From Actinomycetes bacterium (GTDB taxonomy: Bacteria > Actinomycetota > Acidimicrobiia > Acidimicrobiales > CADCSY01), in NCBI GenBank assembly GCA_025464025.1, contig JAODBP010000301.1, positions 1 through 9,379 on the forward strand: a stretch of 9,379 bases of DNA, in the 5' to 3' direction. The translations under genes were made by a program, and so were the position numbers. The notes beneath the pieces were generated by a model that was given only the letters and a program-made list of their open reading frames with translations, was not told the origin of the DNA and did no database searches. Shown here in pieces: positions 1 to 8,725 of this stretch. Position 1 is the first letter of the stretch, and each line of letters starts with the position of its first letter.

Positions 1-47
1 AGCCCGAAGACCTCGATGGCGTCCTGGTTCTGGTCGTTCCCACCCAT
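1..47 (-). CDS. N-terminus of an unidentified protein (truncated by window edge)
   Basis: An ATG at 47..45 opens a frame that reads MGGNDQNQDAIEVFG up to the window edge without a stop. It lies 35 nt after the methyltransferase stop on the same strand, so it could be the next gene of the operon. The frame stays open upstream, but ATG 47 is the only conventional start in it between the methyltransferase stop and the edge. No clear Shine-Dalgarno sequence precedes it. Fifteen residues are too few to name a family, and I do not recognise it. The N-terminus is polar and shows no signal peptide or membrane segment. The start could also be wrong. Confidence 0.4.
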   Translation of the reverse strand, partial: MGGNDQNQDAIEVFG

Positions 48-50
48 GCC

Positions 51-66
51 GCTGACGTTAGTCAGC
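51..66. repeat. Perfect 6-bp inverted repeat with 4-nt loop
   Basis: GCTGAC at 51-56 and GTCAGC at 61-66 are exact reverse complements around GTTA. The dyad lies in the 35-nt gap between the methyltransferase stop and the ATG at 47, ending 3 nt before that ATG on the minus strand. In RNA it is a short tetraloop hairpin with no U-run after it, so it is not a standard intrinsic terminator. It could be a small operator or could affect initiation at the next gene. A dyad this short can also occur by chance. Confidence 0.4.
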
Positions 67-82
67 CCGTTCGAGAGCGAGC

Positions 83-1195
83 TCAGACCACCCACTCGAG
101 GACGCGGAAGGCGCCGAGGCCGGCGGCATCGGTGAGGGCGTCGGCCTCGCCGACCCGGCTCCGGTGCTTGAGCGCCTCGAGGTCGCCGACGTGGGCCCGC
201 TCCTGCCACGCCGCCTGGGCGGCGGCGGCGAGCTCGCCGATGCCGTGGGCGGCGAGCCACTCGGCCTGCGACCGGTCGCTGCTCGGCCGGGGCAGCTGGT
301 CGACGGCGACCTCGCAGGTGACGTCCTGCTGGCCCGGCACCGACAGCGGGTGGCTGCCGCGGGCGTGGTCGCGGTAGGTGCGCAGCCACTCGGTCCACGG
401 TCGGGCGGCCAGCGCGGCCGACGAGTCGGCGTAGTCGACGACGATCACCCGGCCCTCGGTGAGCGCGTCGATGGCCCGGCGGGCCCACTCGGCGGCCTGG
501 TGCTGGAGCGGCAGCCGGGCCCCGGGTCGGGAATCCGGAGCCAGTCGATCGGCCTCGGCGACGATCCCGGGCGCGGCCGGGACGAGCACCTCGATCAGCA
601 CGCCCTCGTCGGCCCCCACCAGCACCTCCGACCACCCACGAGCGGTCCGCTCCACGAGTCGGAACGGCAGGTTGTCGAGCAGCTCGTTGGCCAGCACGAC
701 CCCGGTGACCGGCACGAACGGCAGGTCGTCGAGGGTGGCGAACACCGGACCGGTGCCGGCGATCACCCGGGTGTCGTCGTCGGGGTCGTCACCCGAGACG
801 ACGGCGCCGAACACGTTGGCCGCCGGCTCGACCGGGAGCAGGTCGTCGATGGCGGCCCGCAGCGTGGCCGACCGCTCGATGCAGACGTAGCGCAGGGCGG
901 GGGCGCAGGCCGGCGCGGCGTCGAGCACGGCTCGGGCCAGGGCGCCGCGCCCAGCGGCGGCCTCGAGCACCACGAACGGGTCGGGCCGACCGAGCCGCGC
1001 CCACTCGGCATCGAGGGCCCGCGCCACGACGGCCCCGAACAGGGGGCCGACCTCGGGGCTGGTCAGGAAGTCGGCCCGCTTGCCGGCTCCGCCGCCCGAC
1101 GCGAAGAAGCCGCCGTCCCCGTAGAGGAGGGCCTCCACCGCGACGTCGAAGCGGACCGGCCCCTCCCGGTGGATCCGGTCGAAGAGCCCCTGCAT
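83..1195 (-). CDS. MidA/NDUFAF7-family SAM-dependent methyltransferase (DUF185, COG1565)
   Basis: This 370-residue protein matches the MidA/NDUFAF7 family of class I SAM-dependent methyltransferases. The N-terminal part (residues 1-45) follows the family pattern of a short helix, then EGPVRF and a glycine-rich stretch. TSPEVGPLFG (45-54) corresponds to the conserved T-x-PE-x-x-x-LFG segment. VVLEAAAGRGALA (75-87) is the SAM-binding motif I, but the usual E-x-G-x-G core is partly degraded to EAAAG. VVLANELLDNLPF (166-178) matches the family's ANE-x-x-D-x-LP motif, and RDHARGSHPLSVPGQQDVTCEV lies in the C-terminal half where members have H-x-x-x-DPL and a D-[LV]-T motif. In mitochondria, the homologue NDUFAF7 dimethylates an arginine of NDUFS2, the NuoD equivalent, during complex I assembly. 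A similar role here is inference from homology and from its place after nuoN. The ATG at 1195 overlaps the TGA of a 9-codon mini-ORF and has no clear Shine-Dalgarno sequence. The frame is in phase with the nuoN stop. Confidence 0.88.
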   Translation of the reverse strand: MQGLFDRIHREGPVRFDVAVEALLYGDGGFFASGGGAGKRADFLTSPEVGPLFGAVVARALDAEWARLGRPDPFVVLEAAAGRGALARAVLDAAPACAPALRYVCIERSATLRAAIDDLLPVEPAANVFGAVVSGDDPDDDTRVIAGTGPVFATLDDLPFVPVTGVVLANELLDNLPFRLVERTARGWSEVLVGADEGVLIEVLVPAAPGIVAEADRLAPDSRPGARLPLQHQAAEWARRAIDALTEGRVIVVDYADSSAALAARPWTEWLRTYRDHARGSHPLSVPGQQDVTCEVAVDQLPRPSSDRSQAEWLAAHGIGELAAAAQAAWQERAHVGDLEALKHRSRVGEADALTDAAGLGAFRVLEWVV

Positions 1196-1241
1196 CAGCG
1201 GTTCTCGGTATGGAATCGGTGCATCAGACGCTCGGTCCCAT
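1195..1241 (-). other. Two overlapping mini-ORFs (5 and 9 codons) leading into the methyltransferase start
   Basis: ATG at 1241 reads MGPSV and stops at TGA 1226..1224. That TGA overlaps ATG 1224 (TGATG), which reads MHRFHTENR and stops at TGA 1197..1195. This second TGA overlaps the methyltransferase ATG at 1195, again as TGATG. The same TGATG join is used between real genes of this operon (nuoH/nuoI, nuoI/nuoJ). The mini-ORFs lie inside the hairpin, so a ribosome moving through them would open it. Neither has a strong Shine-Dalgarno sequence, and such short frames arise easily by chance, so translation is only a hypothesis. Confidence 0.25.
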
Positions 1242-1252
1242 GCCGAGAACCG
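1199..1252 (-). promoter_or_regulatory. Long imperfect hairpin between nuoN and the methyltransferase gene
   Basis: CGGTTCTCGG (1199-1208) and CCGAGAACCG (1243-1252) form a perfect 10-bp inverted repeat. It continues inward to about 1218 and 1233, with 17 of 20 positions identical to a perfect dyad. In the minus-strand transcript this gives 17 Watson-Crick pairs, one G-U pair and two C-A mismatches around a 14-nt loop. The structure fills most of the 63-nt gap after nuoN and ends 3 nt before the methyltransferase ATG. No U-run follows, so a classic intrinsic terminator is unlikely. Attenuation, RNA processing, protection of the nuo transcript end or control of initiation of the next gene are possible. 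The function is inferred; the dyad itself is directly visible. Confidence 0.7.
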
Positions 1253-1258
1253 GCCGCG

Positions 1259-2743
1259 CTACGAGCCGAACGGTGCCAGGTGGGCGAAGCGGGCGACGAT
1301 CTGGGGCACGACGCCGATGGCGAGGGTCGCGATCGCGCACAGGCCGATGGCCGCGCCGAGCGCCGACGGCACCCGGATCGGCGTGCGGTCCTCGTCGGGC
1401 ACCGGGCGCATCCAGGCCTCGCGGGCAACCGACGCGTAGTAGTACAGGCCGACGGCCGAGTTCACGCCGACGATGACCGCGAGGGCGACCCCCCAGCCGG
1501 TGGGGTTGCTGAGCAGCACCCGGAAGATCACGAGCTTGGCGTACCAGCCACCCAGCGGCGGGATGCCGGCGAGGGCGAAGAAGAACACCGAGAGCAGCAC
1601 CGTGAGGCCGGGCGCGTACTCGAACAGGCCGCCGAAGCTCGACAGCTCGCCCGACCGCGTCTTGCGGGCCACGGCCATGACGACGGCGAAGGCGCCGATG
1701 TTCATGGCCAGGTAGACCAGCATGTAGGTGACGACCGACTCGATCGCCATGTCGAACCCGGCGCTCTTGGCCACGGCGAACGGGGCGAGCATGTAGCCGG
1801 CCTGGGCCACCGACGAGTAGGCCAGCAGGCGCACGATGTTGGTCTGGCGGAGCGCGATCACGTTGCCGACCGTCATGGTGAGCGCCGACAGGATCCAGAA
1901 CAGCGGCTGCCACACATCGCTGCGCCCGCCGAAGGCGATGAACACCAGCGAGAGCAGGGCCACGAAGCCGGCCGCCTTCGACGCCACCGACAGGAAGGCG
2001 GTGATCGGCGTCGGCGCGCCCTCGTAGGTGTCGGGCGCCCAGGCGTGGAACGGCACGGCGGACACCTTGAAGGCGAAGCCGATGACCACGAACAGCAGGC
2101 CGACGGTGACGATGGCCGGCGACGAGGCGCCGTGGGCCAGCTTGGCGCCGATCTCGGTGAGCAACGTGCTCTGGGTGACGCCGAAGACCAGCGACATGCC
2201 GTAGAGCATCACGGCCGAGGCGAACACGCCGAGCAGGTAGTACTTCAGCGAGGCCTCGTTCCCCTTGAGGTCGCGCTTGCGCCAGCCGGCCAGCAGGTAG
2301 GCCGGGATCGACAGCGTCTCGAGGGCGATGAAGATCGAGATGAGGTCGCGCGACGACGCCATCACGGTCATGCCCAGCAGCGAGCTCAGCAGCAGGAAGT
2401 AGTACTCGCCCTCGTAGTAGTCGCCCTCACCGATGTAGTCGGTGCTGATGAGCACGGTGAGGAAGCCGCCGATCAGGAACAGCGCCTTGAGGACCAGGGC
2501 GAAGTTGTCGACCACGTACGCCCCGCCGAACATCGAGCGGTCGGCACCGTCCTGGGCCAGGGTCAGGATCGGGATCATGGCCCCGAGCAGGCCGAGCGCA
2601 GCCAGCGTCGAGGTGGCGTAGCGGGCCCGCTCCTCGAAGAGGAGGTCGACCACGAGCAGCACCACCAGCACGCCGACGATGACGATCTCGGGCGCGAAGG
2701 CGTGGTAGTCGATCTCCGGACGACTGAAGGCGGCAGCGAGCAC
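1259..2743 (-). CDS. nuoN: NADH-quinone oxidoreductase subunit N (antiporter-like)
   Basis: NuoN is the antiporter-like membrane-arm subunit of complex I nearest the quinone module and forms one proton-translocation path. The 494-residue product has the usual family length, and is hydrophobic throughout with many membrane helices. The charged residues of the proton path are present: Glu142 in FIALETLSIPAYLL (TM5), Lys226 in GFAFKVSAVPFHAWAPD (TM7), Lys256 in LSVASKAAGF (TM8) and Lys403 in GGWYAKLVIF (TM12). The loop motif PFHAWAPDTYEGAPTP is typical of NuoN and separates it from NuoL and NuoM. The start is a GTG 3 nt after the nuoM TAG. No convincing Shine-Dalgarno sequence is present, which suggests translational coupling to nuoM. 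It is the last nuo gene and ends in TAG, in phase with the methyltransferase frame. Confidence 0.97.
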   Translation of the reverse strand: MLAAAFSRPEIDYHAFAPEIVIVGVLVVLLVVDLLFEERARYATSTLAALGLLGAMIPILTLAQDGADRSMFGGAYVVDNFALVLKALFLIGGFLTVLISTDYIGEGDYYEGEYYFLLLSSLLGMTVMASSRDLISIFIALETLSIPAYLLAGWRKRDLKGNEASLKYYLLGVFASAVMLYGMSLVFGVTQSTLLTEIGAKLAHGASSPAIVTVGLLFVVIGFAFKVSAVPFHAWAPDTYEGAPTPITAFLSVASKAAGFVALLSLVFIAFGGRSDVWQPLFWILSALTMTVGNVIALRQTNIVRLLAYSSVAQAGYMLAPFAVAKSAGFDMAIESVVTYMLVYLAMNIGAFAVVMAVARKTRSGELSSFGGLFEYAPGLTVLLSVFFFALAGIPPLGGWYAKLVIFRVLLSNPTGWGVALAVIVGVNSAVGLYYYASVAREAWMRPVPDEDRTPIRVPSALGAAIGLCAIATLAIGVVPQIVARFAHLAPFGS

Positions 2744-2746
2744 GGG

Positions 2747-4279
2747 CTACTTGCCGATCGCCGAGGTGAGGACCTGGACGGCCGGGTCGGTGATCTTGAA
2801 CAGCAGGTTCGGCAGCAGGCCGAGGACCACGATGCCGGCGAGCATCGGCACCCAGGCGACCCACTCCGGCCAGTGCAGGTCGAAGTCGATGTCGTCGTGG
2901 TGCTCCCACTCCTCCTTCGGCGTGCCGAATGCGACCCGCTGGAGCATCCAGAGGAGGTAGCCGGCGGCGAAGACCGTGCCGATGGAGGCGATGACCATGT
3001 AGGTCCGGAACAGGGGCTCGGACAGGCCGGCCGCCGGGTTGTAGGCGGCGAGGATCGCCGGGAACTCGCCCCAGAACCCGGCCAGGCCGGGCAGGCCGAG
3101 CGAGGCCATGCAGCAGAAGCCGAGGATCCAGCCCATCTTCGGCGACTGGAGGAGCAGTCCGCCGAGGCGCTTCATGTCGAGCGTGTGGAAGCGGTCCTTC
3201 ACCGAGCCGGCGACGAAGAAGAGCATGCCGGTGATGAGGCCGTGGGCGACCATGCCGAAGACGGCGGCGTTGATGCCGAAGTCGGTGAGGGTGGCGATGC
3301 CGAGCATCACGTAGCCCATGTGGGCGACCGACGAGAAGGCGATGAGCCGCTTCATGTCGGTCTGGGCCAGGCAGCCGAGGGCGCCGTAGATGATGCCGAT
3401 GACGGCGAGGCCGCCGATCCACGGGGCCCAGGTGTGGGCCGCGTCGGGGAGGATCGGGATGGCGATCCGGATGAAGCCGTAGGTGCCGAGCTTCAGGAGG
3501 ATGGCGGCCAGGATGACCGAGCCCTGGGTCGGCGCCTGGGTGTGGGCGTCGGGCAGCCCGGTGTGGAACGGCCACATCGGGACCTTGATCGCGAAGCCCA
3601 TGAACAGGCCGCCGAAGATCAGCAGGGCCACGTCGTGGTCGATGTGCTGCTGGGCGTGGTCGATGAGGTACGGGATCGAGAAGCTCTCGCCGCCCTTGAA
3701 GAACAGGGCGAGGAACCCGAGGATCATCAGCGCCGAGCCGAACAGCGTGAAGAGGAAGAACTTGATCGCCGCGTACTGGCGGTTCTCGCCGCCCCACACG
3801 CCGATCATGAAGTACATCGGCAGCAGCACGACCTCGAAGAAGACGAAGAACAGGATCAGGTCCTGGGCGACGAAGGTGCCGTTCATGCCGACCTCGAGGA
3901 TGAGGATCAGGGCGAGGAAGGCCTTCGGGTTGTGCGGCTCGGGGAAGTGGTTCCACGAGTAGAGGACCACGAGCACGCAGATCACCATCGAGAGGATGAG
4001 CATCGGCAGCGCGATGCCGTCGATGCCGATCTCGTAGCGGGCGTGGATCACCGAGATCCAGTCACGCGGCTTGGGCGCGAACTGGAGGCCGGCGTGCTTC
4101 CCGTAGTCGTACCTGGCCAGGATGGCCACGCCGATGCCTGCCGTGGCCACCGTGGCCACGAGGGCAACAAGCTTCATCCACTCGTCACCCCAGCTCTTGG
4201 GGCTGAGGAGCAGGACGACGGCTCCCACCAGCGGTAGGAACACCGCCAGCGTGAGCGCCCAGTCGTCGAATCCGTGCAT
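2747..4279 (-). CDS. nuoM: NADH-quinone oxidoreductase subunit M (antiporter-like)
   Basis: NuoM is the middle antiporter-like subunit of the complex I membrane arm and pumps protons across the cytoplasmic membrane. The product has 510 residues, as expected, and is predominantly membrane helices. Residues of the proton path can be read: Glu149 in FVFFEVVLLPMYFMIG (TM5), Lys232 in FAIKVPMWPFHTGLPDAH (TM7), Lys263 in ILLKLGTYGF (TM8), His346 in MVAHGLITGMLFF and Glu405 in AGFWGEF (TM12). A terminal Glu in the TM12 position, where NuoL and NuoN have Lys, is the NuoM signature. ATG 4279 follows the nuoL stop after 16 nt and has AGGAG at 4292..4288, 8 nt before it. This is the widest gap and one of the clearest ribosome sites inside the nuo block, so nuoM may initiate partly on its own. 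Confidence 0.98.
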   Translation of the reverse strand: MHGFDDWALTLAVFLPLVGAVVLLLSPKSWGDEWMKLVALVATVATAGIGVAILARYDYGKHAGLQFAPKPRDWISVIHARYEIGIDGIALPMLILSMVICVLVVLYSWNHFPEPHNPKAFLALILILEVGMNGTFVAQDLILFFVFFEVVLLPMYFMIGVWGGENRQYAAIKFFLFTLFGSALMILGFLALFFKGGESFSIPYLIDHAQQHIDHDVALLIFGGLFMGFAIKVPMWPFHTGLPDAHTQAPTQGSVILAAILLKLGTYGFIRIAIPILPDAAHTWAPWIGGLAVIGIIYGALGCLAQTDMKRLIAFSSVAHMGYVMLGIATLTDFGINAAVFGMVAHGLITGMLFFVAGSVKDRFHTLDMKRLGGLLLQSPKMGWILGFCCMASLGLPGLAGFWGEFPAILAAYNPAAGLSEPLFRTYMVIASIGTVFAAGYLLWMLQRVAFGTPKEEWEHHDDIDFDLHWPEWVAWVPMLAGIVVLGLLPNLLFKITDPAVQVLTSAIGK

Positions 4280-4287
4280 CTCTACTG

Positions 4288-4292
4288 CTCCT
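4288..4292 (-). promoter_or_regulatory. Shine-Dalgarno site of nuoM
   Basis: AGGAG lies 8 nt before ATG 4279 in the 16-nt gap between nuoL and nuoM. Most junctions in this operon overlap, so this is the one place within nuoH-nuoN with a separate intergenic ribosome site. It supports ATG 4279 as the start. Confidence 0.7.
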
Positions 4293-4295
4293 GTC

Positions 4296-6380
<2,085 letters not shown>

Positions 6381-6383
6381 GGA

Positions 6384-6692
6384 TCAGCCCTTCATCAGGT
6401 CGACTTCGTCGAGGTCGACGGTCGTCCGGTTGCGGTAGATGAGCAGCACGATGGCCAGGCCAACGCCGACCTCGGCGGCGGCCACCGTGATGATGAACAG
6501 GGCGAACACCTGGCCGGCGATGGCGGCCTTGTCGCCGCCCATCATCCCGAAGGCGACCAGGTTGATGTTCACCGAGTTGAGGATCAGCTCGATCGACATC
6601 AGCACGAGCACGCCGTTCTTGCGGGCCAACACGCCGTAGACGCCGATGCAGAACAGCACGGCGCCCAGGAGGAGGAACTGGTTGAGCAGCAT
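6384..6692 (-). CDS. nuoK: NADH-quinone oxidoreductase subunit K
   Basis: NuoK is a three-helix membrane subunit (ND4L/MrpC type) that links the quinone chamber to the antiporter-like subunits. At 102 residues it has the normal length. The two membrane glutamates needed for proton transfer are present: Glu35 in VLMSIELILNSVNINLVAF and Glu74 in TVAAAEVGVGLAIVL. The C-terminus is a short polar tail ending DLDEVDLMKG. ATG 6692 lies 1 nt after the nuoJ TGA (TGAGATG) and is preceded by GGAGG at 6704..6700 with a 7-nt spacing, so the start is well supported. Confidence 0.98.
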   Translation of the reverse strand: MLLNQFLLLGAVLFCIGVYGVLARKNGVLVLMSIELILNSVNINLVAFGMMGGDKAAIAGQVFALFIITVAAAEVGVGLAIVLLIYRNRTTVDLDEVDLMKG

Positions 6693-6693
6693 C

Positions 6694-7209
6694 TCAATCC
6701 CTCCGGGCGAGGACGATGGCGCCGACGAGGGCAGCCAGGAGCAGGACCGACACGACCTCGAACGGGACGAGGTAGGTCGAGAAGATGGCGTTGCCCACGG
6801 CTCCGGTCCCCCGCGTGGCGACGAGCTGCTCCTGGGTGCGGTGCAGCTCGGGCAGCTTGTCGTCGCGGAACTGGTCGACGAGCACGTAGCTGAGGATCCC
6901 GAGGAGGAACAGCGCGGTCACCGCCGCCACCCCTCGCTGGTCGTTGTCGAGCTCGCCCTCGTGGCCGAGCTTGGCCCGGGTGAGCATGACGCCGAAGAGG
7001 AACAGCACGACGATGGCGCCGATGTAGACGAGGAGCTGCACGGCGGCCACGAACTCGGCGGCCAACAGGATGTACATGGCGGCCACGCTGCCGAGCACGA
7101 CCACCAGGTAGAGGGCGGCGTGCACGACGTTCTTGGTGGTGACCACCCGGAGGGCGGCCAGCACGGCCGACGCCGCGAGGATGCCGAAGGCGATGTTCTG
7201 AGCCACCAT
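6694..7209 (-). CDS. nuoJ: NADH-quinone oxidoreductase subunit J
   Basis: NuoJ (ND6 type) is a five-helix membrane subunit packed between NuoH and NuoK. Its third helix carries a flexible segment tied to coupling of quinone reduction and proton pumping. Here that helix reads AAVQLLVYIGAIVVLFLFG (about residues 55-73), with the conserved Tyr62 and GAI-VLFLF pattern. The product has 171 residues, within the usual bacterial range. A polar loop (about 79-98) follows, then further hydrophobic helices. ATG 7209 overlaps the nuoI TGA by one base (TGATG), with AAGGTG about 8 nt upstream inside nuoI. The sequence is poorly conserved outside the third helix in the family as a whole, but the operon position leaves little doubt. 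Confidence 0.96.
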   Translation of the reverse strand: MVAQNIAFGILAASAVLAALRVVTTKNVVHAALYLVVVLGSVAAMYILLAAEFVAAVQLLVYIGAIVVLFLFGVMLTRAKLGHEGELDNDQRGVAAVTALFLLGILSYVLVDQFRDDKLPELHRTQEQLVATRGTGAVGNAIFSTYLVPFEVVSVLLLAALVGAIVLARRD

Positions 7210-7697
7210 CAGCGAGGCACCTTCTTCACCTTGGCCTCGGAGCCGGCCTCGTAGTCGGTGTAGTCCGGGACGGTCTCGAACCACTCGCCGAGCTTCTCCT
7301 TGTCGTGCAGGAGCTCGGCGATGCGGGGCTCGGAGTACTCGTACTCGGGGCTCCAGAAGAGGGCGTCGAACGGGCAGACCTCGACGCAGATGCCGCAGTA
7401 CATGCACAGCGAGAAGTCGATGTCGAAGCGGTCGAGGTTCTGGACCGTGCGGGGCTTGCCGCCCTCGCGGCGCGGCGGCGCCTTCGTCTTGTGGCCCTCG
7501 ATGTAGATGCACCAGTCGGGGCACTGGCGGGCGCACAGCATGCAGACCGTGCAGTTCTCTTCCTTCAGGGCGATGACGCCCCGGGCGCGCGGTGCCGGTG
7601 CCTCCTTCACGTGCGGGTACTGCACCGTGACGTTGGGCTCGAGCATCGTCTTGAACGTGACGCCGAGGCCCTTGATCACACCGGGCATCCGGGGCAT
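7209..7697 (-). CDS. nuoI: NADH-quinone oxidoreductase subunit I (2x[4Fe-4S] ferredoxin-like)
   Basis: NuoI carries the two [4Fe-4S] clusters (N6a and N6b) that pass electrons towards cluster N2 in NuoB in the peripheral arm, on the cytoplasmic side. Both cluster motifs are intact: C49-x2-C52-x2-C55-x3-C59-P ([12 protein letters not shown]) and C98-x2-C101-x2-C104-x3-C108-P ([12 protein letters not shown]). An amphipathic N-terminal part ([16 protein letters not shown]) precedes the [10 protein letters not shown] segment typical of the family. The product has 162 residues, a normal length, and a charged C-terminal tail ending [12 protein letters not shown] 7697 overlaps the nuoH TGA by one base (TGATG); a second in-frame ATG lies 3 codons later, but the first fits the coupling. 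AAGGTG precedes the start by 8 nt. Confidence 0.98.
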   Translation of the reverse strand: MPRMPGVIKGLGVTFKTMLEPNVTVQYPHVKEAPAPRARGVIALKEENCTVCMLCARQCPDWCIYIEGHKTKAPPRREGGKPRTVQNLDRFDIDFSLCMYCGICVEVCPFDALFWSPEYEYSEPRIAELLHDKEKLGEWFETVPDYTDYEAGSEAKVKKVPR

Positions 7698-8725
7698 CAG
7701 AACACCACCTTCAGGATCGCCGTCGCCATGATGTTCACCAGCGAGATCGGGATGAGGTACTTCCAGGCCAGCGTCTGGAGCTGGTCCTCGCGGAACCGGG
7801 GGTACGTGAACCGGAACCAGAAGATGAGGAAGGCGACGACCATCATCTTGGCCAGCACGATCAGCGGGCCGAGCACGTTCATGTAGTTGGCGTCGAGGTC
7901 GAGGCCCGGGAGCCACCAGCCACCGAGGAAGAGCGTTGCGGCCAGGGCGGCGAAGGCGCCGGCCGAGGCGAACTCGCCGATGAAGAACAGCAGGAAGCGC
8001 AGGCCCGAGTACTCGGTCATGTAGCCGGAGACGAGCTCGGACTCGGCGACCGGCATGTCGAACGGGGCCTGGCTGAGCTCGGCCTGGGCCGCCATGAGGA
8101 AGATCCCGAACCCGACGAGCTGGGTGAGGATGTACGGGTTGCCGAGGCCGCCGAAGCCGAACATCTCGCCGTTGGCCTGGGCCCCGACGATGTGCAGCAG
8201 GTTGAGGCTGCCGGCCTGGATGACGACGCCGACGACGGCGAGCACCATCGGCAGCTCGTAGGCGATGAGCTGGCCGGCAGCGCGGAGGCCGCCCATCAGC
8301 GAGTACTTGTTGGCCGAGGCCCAACCGGCGACGAGGATGCCGATGACCGACACCGACGACACGGCCAGGGCGTAGAAGATCCCGGTGTCCAGGTTGGCGA
8401 ACCAGGCGTCGGGCCCGAACGGGATGACGACGTAGACCAGCAGCACCGACCCGACCACGAGGTACGGGGCCAGGGCGAACAAGGTCCGGTCGGCCCGCTC
8501 CGGGAAGATGTCCTCCTTCTGCAGCGACTTGCCGACCTCGGCGAGCAGCTGGAGCGAGCCGTACGGGCCGGCCTCCATGGGGCCGAGCCGGCTCTGCATG
8601 AACGACATCATCTTGAAGAGGAAGACGTAGACGAACGTGCCGGCCGGCAGCAGGACGGCGGCGAGGACCAGCACGACCCGGATGAGGGTCGACTGCCAGT
8701 AGGCCATGGCGAGGAGACCGCTCAC
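7697..8725 (-). CDS. nuoH: NADH-quinone oxidoreductase subunit H (quinone-chamber subunit)
   Basis: NuoH (ND1 type) is the membrane subunit that forms the quinone entry channel and contacts NuoB, NuoD and NuoI. From the GTG at 8725 it has 342 residues with about eight membrane helices. Family signatures are clear: [19 protein letters not shown] (about 43-61), [33 protein letters not shown] (134-152), [18 protein letters not shown] (215-232) and [16 protein letters not shown]. In the quinone-loop motif usually read as RAPFDLPEAE, this protein has [10 protein letters not shown], so an Arg and an acidic residue are replaced. The GTG start is preferred because it overlaps the upstream TGA as GTGA and has GGAGG 7 nt before it. 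The ATG at 8707, six codons later, is the alternative and would give 336 residues with a less well placed ribosome site. Confidence 0.97.
   Translation of the reverse strand: MSGLLAMAYWQSTLIRVVLVLAAVLLPAGTFVYVFLFKMMSFMQSRLGPMEAGPYGSLQLLAEVGKSLQKEDIFPERADRTLFALAPYLVVGSVLLVYVVIPFGPDAWFANLDTGIFYALAVSSVSVIGILVAGWASANKYSLMGGLRAAGQLIAYELPMVLAVVGVVIQAGSLNLLHIVGAQANGEMFGFGGLGNPYILTQLVGFGIFLMAAQAELSQAPFDMPVAESELVSGYMTEYSGLRFLLFFIGEFASAGAFAALAATLFLGGWWLPGLDLDANYMNVLGPLIVLAKMMVVAFLIFWFRFTYPRFREDQLQTLAWKYLIPISLVNIMATAILKVVF

Noticed and set aside
1199..1252. The nuoN-methyltransferase hairpin as an intrinsic terminator
   Set aside because: No run of T follows the 3' arm on the transcribed strand, and the methyltransferase start lies 3 nt beyond it, so I list it as regulatory of unknown type.
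1224..1913. A 229-codon minus-strand frame covering the nuoN C-terminal region
   Set aside because: It is out of phase with nuoN, composed mainly of Arg, Gly, Ala and Pro, and ends in the MGPSV mini-ORF only by chance of phase. No support for a protein.
2427..3956. A 509-codon minus-strand frame overlapping nuoM and nuoN in another phase
   Set aside because: It is rich in Arg, Pro and His, spans the junction of two genuine genes and has no family features, so it is a frame shadow.
164..4237. A 1357-codon open frame on the plus strand opposite the methyltransferase, nuoN and nuoM
   Set aside because: It lies antisense to three clearly recognised genes. Its product is a repetitive Glu/Asp/His/Arg/Gly-rich sequence with no family features, the usual by-product of high third-position GC on the coding strand.
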